Shown one piece after another: positions 51,302-60,752 of a stretch of 64,000 bases of DNA (position 1 is its first letter; every line of letters begins with the position of its first letter). The stretch is from an uncultured Bacteroidales bacterium (GTDB taxonomy: Bacteria; Bacteroidota; Bacteroidia; Bacteroidales; UBA3663): positions 38,248 through 102,247 of the forward strand of contig CAJOLH010000015.1 of the NCBI GenBank assembly GCA_905235375.1, read 5' to 3'. The translations under genes were made by a program, and so were the position numbers. The notes beneath the pieces are model-generated. The model did not search any database. It was not told where the DNA came from and saw only the letters and a list, made by a program, of their open reading frames with translations.

Positions 51302-53197
51302 ATGAAAAAGTCTTTCATTTATATCATAATGTCGCTTGCAGTGGTGGGCTTCACGGCCTGCGAGAACGACGATACCGACTTCAGCGACATCATCAACCAA
51401 GACACAAGCGGTGGGGAAGATGAGGGTGAAGAAGAAAGCGACGGAGGCAGTGAAGAAGGCGGCGGTTCAGGCGGCTCCACCTCCGACCTGCTCATCACTG
51501 AAAGCAGCTCGCTATCCAATGCTGTCGAAATCAAATGGACCAACAGTGCAGCCGCACTCACCGTAGCTTCAGACATCTATTCGTCACTCACCTTCAAAGG
51601 TTCGGGCACCCACGTAAACATTACGTCAGCCAGCAGCCTCACCAGCGAAGTGACCTACACCCTCAGCGGCACCGCCACCAAAGGCTCATTCTATCTCAAT
51701 GGATCGACCGATGCTACCGTGGCATTCAACGGCCTTACCCTCACCTGCACCGACAGCGCTGCCGTCAACATCCAGAACGGCAAGCGCATCAACGTCATTG
51801 TAGAGGGCACCAACACCCTCAAGGACGGCACAAAGAACAGCAGCAAGGGCACACTCGTCATCAATGGACATTCGCAATTCTCCGGCACAGGCGCTCTGAC
51901 GCTCTACGGAATGGCAGGCCACGCCTTCTGGGCTGATGAGTACATCCAGATGAAGCAGTCGTTCACCGGCAGCCTTGTTGTAGCATACGCCGCTGGCGAC
52001 GGCATAAATGTCAACCAATACTTCGAGCTCAATGGCGGCAACGTAAAAATCTCGGGCACGATGGACGATGGCATACAGGTCAATGCCGATGACAAGTATT
52101 GCGGCTTTTTCAACGTGGATGGCGGCACACTTGACATCATGACTTCGGCGGCTTCGAGCAAAGGCATCAAGGCCGACGGATATGTCCACATCGACAACGA
52201 CAAATCCGACCCCGTCATCACCATCACCAACAGCGGAGCAGGTTCGTACGACAGCACCGAAAAGGAAGCAAAGGGTGCAGCCTGCATCTCGAGCGACGGC
52301 AGCGTCACCATCGATGCCGGCACACTCACGCTCACAGCCACGGGCAACGGCGGCAAGGGATTAAAGTGCGACTCTACCTTCACCATGAACGACGGCGCGC
52401 TCACCATCACGACCTCCGGCTCGTCCTACTCGTCGAGCGACGACACCACCTATCCCAAGGGTCTCAAGGCGGGCACCGAGTCGGGTAGTACGCGTGTGGG
52501 TGGCATCGTCATCAACGGCGGCACGCTCAACATCACCGTCAGCGGTCGCGCCGAAGGAGCTGAGGGCATGGAAAGCAAAAACACCATCATCTTCAACGGC
52601 GGCTACACCACCGTCAATGCCTACGATGATGCCATCAACTCGGGTGGCGACCTCACCATCAACGACGGCTACGTCTATGCCCGCGCCACCAACAACGATG
52701 GCCTTGATGCCAACGGCAACTGCTACATCAAGGGAGGCCTCATCTACGCCATCGGTGCCTCATCGCCCGAATTGGCGATCGATGCCAACAGCGAAGCGCA
52801 GAAGAAACTCTATGTCACAGGTGGCACCATCGTCGCCCTTGGCGGATTGGAGTCGGGAGCCAGCCTCAGCCAAGCGTGCTATTCTGCCTCCTCATGGAAC
52901 AAGAGTACATGGTATGCCTTAACCTATGGCAACGAAACCTTCGCCTTCCAAACCCCATCGAGCGGCGGCACCACAATGGTTGTCTCAGCAGCTTCCACCC
53001 CCTCGCTCAAGAGTGGTGTCACCGTTTCGGGTGGCACGGAGATCTTCGGAGGCACAGCCTACACCGGAGCCTTGGTGAGCGGCGGCTCCTCCGTCACGCT
53101 CTCCAACTACACGGGCGGCAATCAGGGCGGCGGCCCAGGTGGTGGAGGTCCAGGCGGTGGAGGTCCAGGCGGCGGTGGACACCCGGGTGGATGGTGA
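51302..53197 (+). CDS. carbohydrate-binding beta-helix lipoprotein (DUF4353-like) with Gly-rich tail
   Basis: The 631-aa protein has a lipoprotein signal (lipobox GFTAC, Cys20) and an acidic Ser/Gly linker (about 25-65). It then has a long repetitive region with many GGxxxI and NDGxxxxA turns (FNGGYTTVNAYDDAINSGGDLTINDG, ATNNDGLDANGNCYIKGG), as in parallel beta-helix proteins of the DUF4353 type. The tail is GGPGGGG repeats ending HPGGW. A surface-exposed lipoprotein is likely. These proteins often occur with CotH/VTC genes in Bacteroidota; the ligand is unknown. Confidence 0.82.
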   Translation: MKKSFIYIIMSLAVVGFTACENDDTDFSDIINQDTSGGEDEGEEESDGGSEEGGGSGGSTSDLLITESSSLSNAVEIKWTNSAAALTVASDIYSSLTFKGSGTHVNITSASSLTSEVTYTLSGTATKGSFYLNGSTDATVAFNGLTLTCTDSAAVNIQNGKRINVIVEGTNTLKDGTKNSSKGTLVINGHSQFSGTGALTLYGMAGHAFWADEYIQMKQSFTGSLVVAYAAGDGINVNQYFELNGGNVKISGTMDDGIQVNADDKYCGFFNVDGGTLDIMTSAASSKGIKADGYVHIDNDKSDPVITITNSGAGSYDSTEKEAKGAACISSDGSVTIDAGTLTLTATGNGGKGLKCDSTFTMNDGALTITTSGSSYSSSDDTTYPKGLKAGTESGSTRVGGIVINGGTLNITVSGRAEGAEGMESKNTIIFNGGYTTVNAYDDAINSGGDLTINDGYVYARATNNDGLDANGNCYIKGGLIYAIGASSPELAIDANSEAQKKLYVTGGTIVALGGLESGASLSQACYSASSWNKSTWYALTYGNETFAFQTPSSGGTTMVVSAASTPSLKSGVTVSGGTEIFGGTAYTGALVSGGSSVTLSNYTGGNQGGGPGGGGPGGGGPGGGGHPGGW

Positions 53198-53206
53198 TGA
53201 TCTAAT

Positions 53207-53278
53207 ATCGGGATTGCGGAATTTCGTAATAACGGGATTTCGGGATTTCGGAATAACGGCATTACGGAATAACGATAT
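53207..53278 (+). repeat. GGGATTTCGGAATAACGG iterated-word island
   Basis: Direct words CGGGATTTCGG, GGAATAACGG and CATTACGGAATAACG, the same family as 42605-42668, follow the beta-helix gene. Confidence 0.75.
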
Positions 53279-53281
53279 TAA

Positions 53282-53316
53282 CAGGGCGGCACTCCGAGTT
53301 TCGGAATGCCGCCCTG
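53282..53316. terminator. bidirectional terminator between convergent genes
   Basis: A 16-bp stem with one mismatch, CAGGGCGGCACTCCGA / TCGGAATGCCGCCCTG, 3-nt loop; AT-rich on both sides. Confidence 0.8.
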
Positions 53317-53333
53317 ATTAATCAAATCAGTCC

Positions 53334-54581
53334 TTACTTCAGCTTGAAGTAGCGATACTTGATGTCGTAAGCAAAGAACGTCTCCATGCGCACGTCGTGC
53401 CCCCGGTGTTCCTTCAACTGCTTGAGGAAGCGCTCAAGCATCTTTTGTTCGGACTTGTTAATATCTTTCGGATCCTTCAATTCCTTTTCTGCCTGGTCTA
53501 TCATCCCCGGCAAGGAGTCAGCGGGAATAGTTGGAAGCGTCAGGCGACTGCTGGAACTGATGGGCATATAGATGCCGCCACCCAAGTCGCGACATTCGGT
53601 GCTCCTTTGGATATAATCACCTTTCTTCTCTGCCTTCAGAATGCCCCATTCGTCTTCCACCACATGCAGGCGGCTGACAGTGCTGCGAACCTTCGTCTCC
53701 TTGACTTTTTCTCCCTGTTCATTGACTTTCTCACGTTCAGTGGTGCGCGTGGAGATGTATTCGAGTACGTCAATCATCTTGCCATCTTGTTCGTAGGAGC
53801 CCACCAACTGGAACTTGTCGCGTGCCGAACCATGACGACCCCAATCCTCATAGTCATCATAGACCTCATCGAAGATATCGGGCTCAATGAGGAGCTTGTT
53901 GCTGTAGAGCGTCTTCTGTTCGTCGGCAGTGAGTTGTTCGTTGCATTCGGTAATCTTCTGCTCCGAATCGGTGACCTTCCCTTTCGCGTATGTCCGCACC
54001 ATCGACACCTTTGCCTTCAAGGAAGGATGGTCAAGCGCCAGGTTAAAGATCTTGCGAAAGCCTGCTACGGAAATAGCAGTCTTGAGCAAAATCATGTACT
54101 TCTTCGGAATAATCTTGAAGATCAAATCCATGTCGTTCATGCCAGCATCATACTTCACCACAGCCTGCCATGAGTCGATGCGAGCCCTGTTTTCCTTGGC
54201 CTTGTCCCAAACGTGACGAAGCACGTAATGGGCCGGCGATTCGCCGTCGGGAGTGACGATGGCGGGAGGCAGCAGCATCAGCTTCTCACTGAGTGCCTCG
54301 TTATGAACCAGTGTCTCGCCCTTGACGAGAGTGAGTTCGCGACGCACGGACTGCTGTCCCATGCAGGAGTACTCCACCTTCAATGGGCCAGCGGGAAGTT
54401 CATCGAGCATATATTCGCCCTTTTCGTTGGCAGCAACACCACGATTAATGGATGCAATATAGACAGTGGCGTATGGGCAAGGTGTACTATCGTTAAGCGA
54501 AACGACACCTTGCAACGTTTGTGCCCCACTCGGCAATACTGTCAGCACCACCAGCAGGAAAGAAATCAGAATCTTTTTCAT
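53334..54581 (-). CDS. CarboxypepD_reg-like domain outer-surface protein, copy 1
   Basis: The 415-aa protein has a signal peptide (MKKILISFLLVVLTVLPSGAQ) and a carboxypeptidase-regulatory-like domain (TLQGVVSLNDSTPCPYATVYI, GVAANEKGEYMLDELPAG, about 22-110). A roughly 300-residue region follows, with SPAHYVLRHVWDKA and ECRDLGGGIYMPISS, ending YDIKYRYFKLK. The same architecture occurs in DUF5686-type Bacteroidota proteins but without a TonB-type barrel. Function unknown. It is a tandem paralog of the next gene upstream (54654-55889). Confidence 0.75.
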   Translation of the reverse strand: MKKILISFLLVVLTVLPSGAQTLQGVVSLNDSTPCPYATVYIASINRGVAANEKGEYMLDELPAGPLKVEYSCMGQQSVRRELTLVKGETLVHNEALSEKLMLLPPAIVTPDGESPAHYVLRHVWDKAKENRARIDSWQAVVKYDAGMNDMDLIFKIIPKKYMILLKTAISVAGFRKIFNLALDHPSLKAKVSMVRTYAKGKVTDSEQKITECNEQLTADEQKTLYSNKLLIEPDIFDEVYDDYEDWGRHGSARDKFQLVGSYEQDGKMIDVLEYISTRTTEREKVNEQGEKVKETKVRSTVSRLHVVEDEWGILKAEKKGDYIQRSTECRDLGGGIYMPISSSSRLTLPTIPADSLPGMIDQAEKELKDPKDINKSEQKMLERFLKQLKEHRGHDVRMETFFAYDIKYRYFKLK

Positions 54582-54653
54582 CTTAAGTAACTATTCATAA
54601 AATAACTATACGCAAATTTCGCATTAGTTCTTTTGTTGTAATTAAGGGATTAA

Positions 54654-55889
54654 CTACTTCACCTTGAAATACTGATACTTGATATCGTAGGAGAAATTGA
54701 GCTCAAAACAGATGTCACGATCTTGATGTTTTCTCAGTTGCTCTATGTATGCATCGGCCATTTGTATTTGGGTCTTGCCCCAATCCGACCGATCTTCCTT
54801 CTCCAATCTCTCAATCTCCTTCGGAATCTCCTCCTTGGTAAAGACTGGCACACTGGCATGATGGCTTGAACTGATAGGCATATAGATGCCACCGCCCAAG
54901 TCACGACATTCGCACAAAGAATGGGAACTCTCACCTCGTCTCTCCACCTTCAGTATTCCCCACAAGTCCTCAACCACGTGCAAAGTGGTGATCCAAGTAT
55001 TTGTCTTTTTGACGGTAATCGTATCTCCGTCCTCGTTGACTTTCTTTCTTTCATTGGTCACGGTGTTGACATACTCCAGCACATCGATGGTTTTGCCATC
55101 TTGTTCGTACGAACCCACCAGTTCGAAATTGTCGCGGTTCTTTCCCTTGCGTCCCCAAATTTCCTCAGGGTCATAAACCTCGTCGTAGAGGTTCGGCTTG
55201 ATGAGCAGCTTGTTTTCGCACAGCGTATTCTGTTCGCTACTGGAAAGCGGCTCGTTGCTTACCACCTTTTGTTCCGAGACCTTAATCTTGCCCTTCTGGT
55301 ACGTACGAACCATCGAAACCTTGGCTTTGAGGGCTGGATGGTCAAGAACCAGGCTAACGATTTTGCGATAGCCAGCCACACCTGCTGCCATCTTGATGAT
55401 GAATAAGAACTTCTTGGGAAGCGCCTTGATGATAACGTCAATATCGTTCAGTCCGAGTTCATACTTCACATCGGCCTGCCACGAGTCGATGCGCTTGCGG
55501 TTCTGGTCGGCCTTGTCCCAAACGTGACGCAGCACGTAATGGGCGGGGCTTTCTCCATCAACAGTCACAATGGATGGAGGCAACAGCATCAGTTTCTCGC
55601 TCAACACCTCGTTGTTGACCAAGGTCTCGCCCTTGACAAGGGTGAGTTCGCGATGCACGGTTTGCTGACCCATGCAAGAGTATTCCACCTGTAGCTTACC
55701 AGCGGGAAGTTCGTCGAGTGTATATTCGCCCATCTCATTGGCTGCAATACCACGATTGATGGAAGGAATATAAACGGTGGCGTATGCACAGGGGGTACTA
55801 TCGTTCAACGACACAACGCCCTGCAACGTCTGGGCCACGCTTGGCAGCGCTGTGAGCACAGCCAGCAAAAGAGTTAATAAATTTTTCAT
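54654..55889 (-). CDS. CarboxypepD_reg-like domain outer-surface protein, copy 2
   Basis: 411 aa, with a signal peptide (MKNLLTLLLAVLTALPSVAQ) and the same domains as copy 1: TLQGVVSLNDSTPCAYATVYI, GIAANEMGEYTLDELPAG, SPAHYVLRHVWDKADQNR, and YDIKYQYFKVK at the C-terminus. Identity is highest in the N-terminal 130 residues and the C-terminus and lower in the middle, as after an old tandem duplication. It is 7 bp downstream of the exonuclease III gene and 72 bp upstream of copy 1. Confidence 0.75.
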   Translation of the reverse strand: MKNLLTLLLAVLTALPSVAQTLQGVVSLNDSTPCAYATVYIPSINRGIAANEMGEYTLDELPAGKLQVEYSCMGQQTVHRELTLVKGETLVNNEVLSEKLMLLPPSIVTVDGESPAHYVLRHVWDKADQNRKRIDSWQADVKYELGLNDIDVIIKALPKKFLFIIKMAAGVAGYRKIVSLVLDHPALKAKVSMVRTYQKGKIKVSEQKVVSNEPLSSSEQNTLCENKLLIKPNLYDEVYDPEEIWGRKGKNRDNFELVGSYEQDGKTIDVLEYVNTVTNERKKVNEDGDTITVKKTNTWITTLHVVEDLWGILKVERRGESSHSLCECRDLGGGIYMPISSSHHASVPVFTKEEIPKEIERLEKEDRSDWGKTQIQMADAYIEQLRKHQDRDICFELNFSYDIKYQYFKVK

Positions 55890-55896
55890 ATTTTTA

Positions 55897-56670
55897 TTAT
55901 TTCAATACCACCTCCACGGGGCAGTGATCGCTGCCAAAGATCTCGTTGTGGATCGAGGCACCTTCAAGCCGGTCGGCAAGGCGATTGCTGACCAGGAAAT
56001 AGTCGATACGCCAGCCGGCGTTCTTTTCGCGCGCCTTGAAGCGATAGCTCCACCACGAATAAGCGCCTTCGAGCGTAGGATAGAAATGGCGGAAGGTGTC
56101 GATGAATCCGGCATTGAGATGCTCGGTCATCTGCGCACGTTCCTGGTCGGTGAAACCTGCGTTCATGCGGTTGGCCTTGGGATTCTTGATGTCAATCTCC
56201 TCGTGTGCCACGTTCATATCGCCACATACGATGATGGGCTTCCGTGCATCAAGTTCCTGCATATACTTGCGGAAGGCAGCATCCCACGTCATGCGGTAGT
56301 CGAGGCGACGCAAGCCGTCCTGCGAATTGGGCGTATAGACGGTGACGAGAAAGAAGTCGGGATATTCGAGCGTGATGACACGACCCTCATGATCGGAGGT
56401 TTCTGCACCTGTCTCGTCTGTCCAACTGCCCATTCCGAAGCTGACCGAAAGGGGCTCATGCTTGGCGAAAATTGCGGTGCCAGAGTATCCTTTCTTCTCG
56501 GCATAATTCCAATACGACCGATAGCCCGGGAACTCGATGTCGAGCTGCCCCTCCTGCATCTTGGTTTCCTGCAGGCAAAAGAAGTCGGCATCGAGGGTTT
56601 CAAACACTTCCTTGAAGTTTTTGCCCACCACGGCACGCAGGCCGTTTACATTCCAACTGATGAATTTCAT
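55897..56670 (-). CDS. xth: exodeoxyribonuclease III
   Basis: The start at 56670 (MKFISWNVNGLRAV) gives 257 aa. Motifs of the AP endonuclease/exonuclease III family: FCLQETKMQ (Glu metal ligand, near 36), YTPNSQDGL near 110, CGDMNVAHEEIDI (DxN) near 150, and the C-terminal GSDHCPVEV with the catalytic His. It repairs abasic sites and trims 3' ends. The promoter is just upstream. Confidence 0.92.
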   Translation of the reverse strand: MKFISWNVNGLRAVVGKNFKEVFETLDADFFCLQETKMQEGQLDIEFPGYRSYWNYAEKKGYSGTAIFAKHEPLSVSFGMGSWTDETGAETSDHEGRVITLEYPDFFLVTVYTPNSQDGLRRLDYRMTWDAAFRKYMQELDARKPIIVCGDMNVAHEEIDIKNPKANRMNAGFTDQERAQMTEHLNAGFIDTFRHFYPTLEGAYSWWSYRFKAREKNAGWRIDYFLVSNRLADRLEGASIHNEIFGSDHCPVEVVLK

Positions 56671-56691
56671 ATTTTTATCGCATTTTGGGTG

Positions 56692-56723
56692 CAAAAATAG
56701 CGATTATTTATCCTAATTCCAAA
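56692..56723 (-). promoter_or_regulatory. promoter for the exonuclease III gene
   Basis: Minus strand: TATTTTTG (56692-56699), a 20-bp spacer, TTTG (56720-56723). Confidence 0.75.
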
Positions 56724-56807
56724 TATTTGAACGAAAAACGGCAAAAAAAGCCGCATCGGTTTGGCTATTATTCGACATTTTTATATATTTGCAGCAGAAA
56801 TATGCAT

Positions 56808-56815
56808 TATCTTTG
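56808..56815 (+). promoter_or_regulatory. -7 element for the sugar kinase gene
   Basis: TATCTTTG, 20 bp before the ATG at 56836; the nearest TTTG is only 16 bp upstream. Confidence 0.45.
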
Positions 56816-56835
56816 CCTCGAATCTTAATAACATC

Positions 56836-57927
56836 ATGGACAAAGGACAACAACAGATAATTTCTGCATTTGACATCAAAGGGAAAGTCGCTGCCGTGCA
56901 ACCTTTTGGGAACGGGCACATCAACGACACGTTTCGCGTTATCACCGAGGGCGATAACACGCCCGACTTTGTGCTGCAACGTATCAACCACCACATCTTC
57001 CGCGACGTGGATATGCTGATGGATAACATCTTGGCCGTCACCAATCATATCCGCAGGAAAATGGAGCAGCAAGGAGTCAAAGACCTCGACCGCCGTGTGC
57101 TTCGCTTCCTTCCCACCCACGAGGGGAAATACTACCATTTCGACGGCGAAAGTTTTTGGCGACTGATGATCTGTATTGCCGATTCGGAGAGTTTCGATGT
57201 GGTCAACGCCAAGTATTCGCACTTTGCAGGCCTTGCCTTCGGAGAATTCCAGAATATGCTGGCAGACATTCCCGTCAAGTTAGGCGAAACCATCCCCAAC
57301 TTCCACAATATGGAGTTCCGTCTGGAGGAGTTCCGCGAAGCCGTTCGCAACGACCGTGCCGGACGAGTAGCCAAAGTGAGAGACCTTATCGATGGCATAG
57401 AGCAAAGGGCTGAACCGATGTGCGAAGGCGAACGCCTGCATCGTGCCGGTCTCCTGCCCAAACGCATCTGCCATTGCGACACCAAGGTGAACAATATCCT
57501 TTTCGACCACGAGGGACGGGTGCTTTGCGTCATCGACCTCGACACTGTGATGCCTAACTTCATCTTCTCCGACTATGGCGACTTCTTGCGCACTGCTGCC
57601 AACACCGCTGCAGAAGATGAACCCGACCTCAGCCGCGTGGGCTTCAATATGGAAATCTTCGAAGCCTTCACGCGCGGTTATCTCGAAAGCGCACATTTCC
57701 TCACCGACATTGAGATTGCTCACCTCCCCTATGCCGCCGCGCTCTTCCCCTATATGCAGACAGTTCGCTTCTTAGGCGATTATCTCAATGGCGACACCTA
57801 TTATAAGATTGCTTATCCTGAGCACAACCTCGTCCGTGCTCGAGCTCAGATGAAACTGCTCCAGAGCGTCGAGGACTGTATGCCCAAGATGAAGTCATTG
57901 ATAGTTTCCATCATGAATAATTATTAG
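56836..57927 (+). CDS. APH-fold sugar kinase, N-acetylhexosamine 1-kinase-like
   Basis: The ATG at 56836 (MDKGQQQIISAFDI) gives 363 aa. The kinase core of the aminoglycoside phosphotransferase fold is visible: NGHINDTF as nucleotide loop, FVLQRINHHIF with the ATP Lys replaced in context, CHCDTKVNNILFD as catalytic loop near residue 215, and CVIDLDTVMPNFIFSDYGDFLR with the metal Asp. The order and length match N-acetylhexosamine 1-kinases (NahK). The GH109-like gene follows on the same strand, so GalNAc/GlcNAc salvage from host or dietary glycans is a reasonable role. Confidence 0.8.
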   Translation: MDKGQQQIISAFDIKGKVAAVQPFGNGHINDTFRVITEGDNTPDFVLQRINHHIFRDVDMLMDNILAVTNHIRRKMEQQGVKDLDRRVLRFLPTHEGKYYHFDGESFWRLMICIADSESFDVVNAKYSHFAGLAFGEFQNMLADIPVKLGETIPNFHNMEFRLEEFREAVRNDRAGRVAKVRDLIDGIEQRAEPMCEGERLHRAGLLPKRICHCDTKVNNILFDHEGRVLCVIDLDTVMPNFIFSDYGDFLRTAANTAAEDEPDLSRVGFNMEIFEAFTRGYLESAHFLTDIEIAHLPYAAALFPYMQTVRFLGDYLNGDTYYKIAYPEHNLVRARAQMKLLQSVEDCMPKMKSLIVSIMNNY

Positions 57928-57934
57928 TTTTTTC

Positions 57935-58100
57935 TATCACGAATTTGAGAATTTGAGAATTATCATTACCTCCAGCTATATTCAATTCGATAATTCGACA
58001 ATTCGTGATAAAGATATACAATTCGATAATTCGTGACAATAATAAACGTTAATCCATGACGAGAACAAATAACTCTATAATTCGATAATCCGTGACAAAA
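57935..58100. repeat. AATTCGATAATTCGTGA iterated-word island
   Basis: Left words CACGAATTTGAGAATTTGAG (57940-57960) and inverted/direct words ATTCGATAATTCGTGAC at 57990-58095, around a roughly 30-bp core. It reads right up to the Shine-Dalgarno region of the GH109-like gene. Similar words precede the metY terminator (43986-44014). Confidence 0.75.
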
Positions 58101-58103
58101 AAT

Positions 58104-59459
58104 ATGAAAAGTAATCTAATTCGTGTAATGCTCGCTGTTATCATGATCAGCAGCAGCATCCTGACCGGATGCACCAGCAATTCGAGTCAAAGTCGTATCA
58201 TTCCTGTCGAGACACCAGCTCGTCCCGACGGACAGAAAGATGTGCTCGGGCTGCGCCTCCCTCCCATCGACACCATTCGTGTCGGCATCATCGGTCTCGG
58301 TATGCGGGGCGAGGATGCCGTCTATCGCTACACCAACCTCCCTGGCGTAGAAATCAAGGCACTCTGCGACCTGCATCAGGAGCGCGCCGACTCGTGCCAG
58401 CGTTTCCTGCGTGCAGCTGGTATGCCCGAAGCCGACACCTACGCTGGTAGCGAAAATGCCTGGAAAGCCGTCTGCGAACGTCCCGACATCAACCTCATCT
58501 ACATCTGCACCGACTGGATTGACCACGCTCCCATGATGCTCTATGCCATGGAACACGGCAAGAACGTGGCTTGCGAAGTACCTGCAGCCCTGACGATGCA
58601 GGAGATCTGGGATGTCGTCAATACTGCCGAACGCACCCAGCTCCATTGCATGATGCTCGAGAACTGCGTCTATGACTTCTTCGAGATGACTACACTCAAC
58701 ATGGCGCAACATGGTGTCTTCGGCGAACTGATGCACGTCGAGGGCGGTTATCTGCATTGCCTCGAACCCTATTGGCCCGAATATGATGACGACTGGCGCA
58801 TGAAATACAACAAGGCTCATCGCGGCGACATCTATCCCACCCATGGCATGGGTCCTGCCTGCCAGCTGCTCAACATCCATCGCGGTGACCGCATGAAGAC
58901 GCTCGTCTCGATGGACACCAAGGCGGTCACCCTGCCCCAGTATCTGAAAGATGTGCGGGGCGATACGGCAAGTGTAGCAAATGGAGACCACACGATGACG
59001 ATGATCCGCACCGAACAGGGCAAGAGTATGCTCATCCAGCACGGCACCGCCACTCCACGTCCCTATAGCCGCCTCTACGAACTGACCGGCACGAAAGGCT
59101 TCGCACAGAAATATCCGCGCCCGGGCTATTCCATCAATTCACACAGCTTCGTCAGCGATGCCGTGCGCGATTCCTTGACACAAGCCTATCGCAGCCCCAT
59201 CCTCACCGCCGACCTCGAAGAGAATGCCCGTCGCGTAGGCGGTCATGGCGGCATGGATTTCATCATGGACTATCGCCTCGTCTATTGCCTGCATCATGGC
59301 CTGCCTCTCGACATGGATGTCTATGATCTGGCTGAATGGTGCTGCATCAGCCCCCTCTCTGCCCTATCGCTCGAAAATGACTTCGCTCCCGTCGAAGTTC
59401 CCGACTTCACCCGTGGCAACTGGAACAAGATCCAGGGCTTCAGTTATGCCTTCGAATGA
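58104..59459 (+). CDS. Gfo/Idh/MocA-family lipoprotein, GH109-like (alpha-N-acetylgalactosaminidase type)
   Basis: The ATG at 58104 gives 451 aa with a lipoprotein signal (SSSILTGC, Cys near 24). The Rossmann motif is VGIIGLGMRGED (GxGxxG, near 60). A second block has EVPAALTMQEIWDVV near 160, LENCVYDFFEMTTLNMAQHGVFGEL, and DIYPTHGMGPACQLLNIHRGDRM near 250. RGG-type and HGGMDFIMDYRLV motifs near 380 are shared with GH109 glycosidases, which use bound NAD in the reaction. The protein is probably periplasmic or surface-anchored, taking alpha-GalNAc from glycans, upstream of the NahK-like kinase. Confidence 0.82.
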   Translation: MKSNLIRVMLAVIMISSSILTGCTSNSSQSRIIPVETPARPDGQKDVLGLRLPPIDTIRVGIIGLGMRGEDAVYRYTNLPGVEIKALCDLHQERADSCQRFLRAAGMPEADTYAGSENAWKAVCERPDINLIYICTDWIDHAPMMLYAMEHGKNVACEVPAALTMQEIWDVVNTAERTQLHCMMLENCVYDFFEMTTLNMAQHGVFGELMHVEGGYLHCLEPYWPEYDDDWRMKYNKAHRGDIYPTHGMGPACQLLNIHRGDRMKTLVSMDTKAVTLPQYLKDVRGDTASVANGDHTMTMIRTEQGKSMLIQHGTATPRPYSRLYELTGTKGFAQKYPRPGYSINSHSFVSDAVRDSLTQAYRSPILTADLEENARRVGGHGGMDFIMDYRLVYCLHHGLPLDMDVYDLAEWCCISPLSALSLENDFAPVEVPDFTRGNWNKIQGFSYAFE

Positions 59460-59460
59460 T

Positions 59461-60440
59461 TTACTTGGTTTCAGTCTTCTTTCCGTGAAAATTGAAAAGT
59501 GAAGACGGATGGGTAAATTTTTGGAAAAAAGGAATTCGTAATAGCAATGAAATGCAGAGAATGATTAGCGAAACTATGAGGAATACAGAGATCAGGTTTT
59601 TGGGGAAATCAAATCTGCTGAAAACCATCATAAAGAGATGGATGAAAAAGAATTGATAGAGGTAGTAATGCAAAGTGAACTTCCCCTGTGTTGCCATCCA
59701 TTGGGTAGAAGGACAGACATTGATGAAAGCCACTGACATAGGAATGCATAGAGCAAAAGACGCGAGCCTTATATACATTCCTGTAATATCATGGTATGGG
59801 TCGGCATGATTAAGATTGAGGCCATCTCCCTTGATGAAAGACAAGAGAACAAAAACAAAAACCAATAGAAATCCGCACCACCACCTATACTTTGCATCGA
59901 CAAAAAGACACTTTCCCCTCATGCAATGACCTAACATGAAAAATGGGAGGAATGCAAATGTCCTTTGCAGAGACAAGAAACGATCGAAAGGAAGAAAACC
60001 TGCAAGTATTCCGATTACAAAAGAAACGATGACTACCAGTTTCTTATTTGAAAGCATACTGTCGGGAATAATTTGCAATAAGGCCTCCAATAGAATAGGC
60101 TAAGGAGATACCACAATCCCCACATGGGAGTAAACACCGATTCGATTGTCACTTCCCCACTGGCAATATATCCATAAGCAAGCCATATCAGTTGGAAAAA
60201 AATCAGAGGTTCTATCAAAGACCAGCATCTCGACACGAATTTCCGACAATCCTTCTTTTGTGAGAAATACCCGGATAGGAATATGAACAATGGCATGTGA
60301 AACATATAAATCCAATTCCACAACAAAGCCCCGCCTGATATCGAGTCGAACTGATTACATTCAAGTACATGTCCTGTTATTACCAACAGGATAAGACCAA
60401 ACTTAACCGAATCCAATCGGGAATCCCTTGATGAACTCAT
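59461..60440 (-). pseudogene. acyltransferase 3 family membrane protein, frameshifted near 60090
   Basis: The first frame (60440 down to about 60090) encodes SRDSRLDSVKFGLILLVITGHVLE, the usual start of the OafA/acyltransferase-3 family with its catalytic His, and several helices (MFHMPLFIFLSGYF). The second frame, to 59461, continues with LLEALLQIIPDSML and about six more helices. Loss of one base around 60090 explains the change. Together the parts give about 325 residues, normal for the family. Such enzymes O-acetylate cell-surface sugars. It may be a true pseudogene or a sequence error. It converges with the GH109-like gene with 1 bp between the stops. Confidence 0.75.
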
Positions 60441-60752
60441 AACAGATAATTTTTCGAGAACAACTTCCCAAGGGCAAAGTTACTGCAAATATTCCTTTTG
60501 TGCAAGAAAACCACCCGACTTTCTTGCTTCTAACCGAAAGAATTGTTACTTTCAATGCACGTTTTGCATCCAGAGATGTCTCTTCCCCTATGATGAATTG
60601 ACCATTCTTAAGCAGGATGCCTGGAGGCAGGCAAAGCATTCATGATGATCCGTGAATGCCGTTTCATAGATGGACAATTGGAATTAATTCCTTGTTACTC
60701 TTTGTCAATCTCTGTGAACCTTGCGAACCTGCGTCCGTCACGTTCAATGGAC
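60441..60752. other. gap upstream of the acyltransferase; minus-strand promoter only
   Basis: A minus-strand -7 TAACTTTG (plus 60475-60482) with a weak -33 CTTG (60503-60506), 20 bp apart, would serve the acyltransferase. Nothing else definite; short frames here show no coding signs. Confidence 0.45.

Noticed and set aside
58116-59042. 308-codon frame antisense to the GH109-like gene
   Set aside because: Antisense shadow; the plus-strand protein has a lipobox and Rossmann motif.
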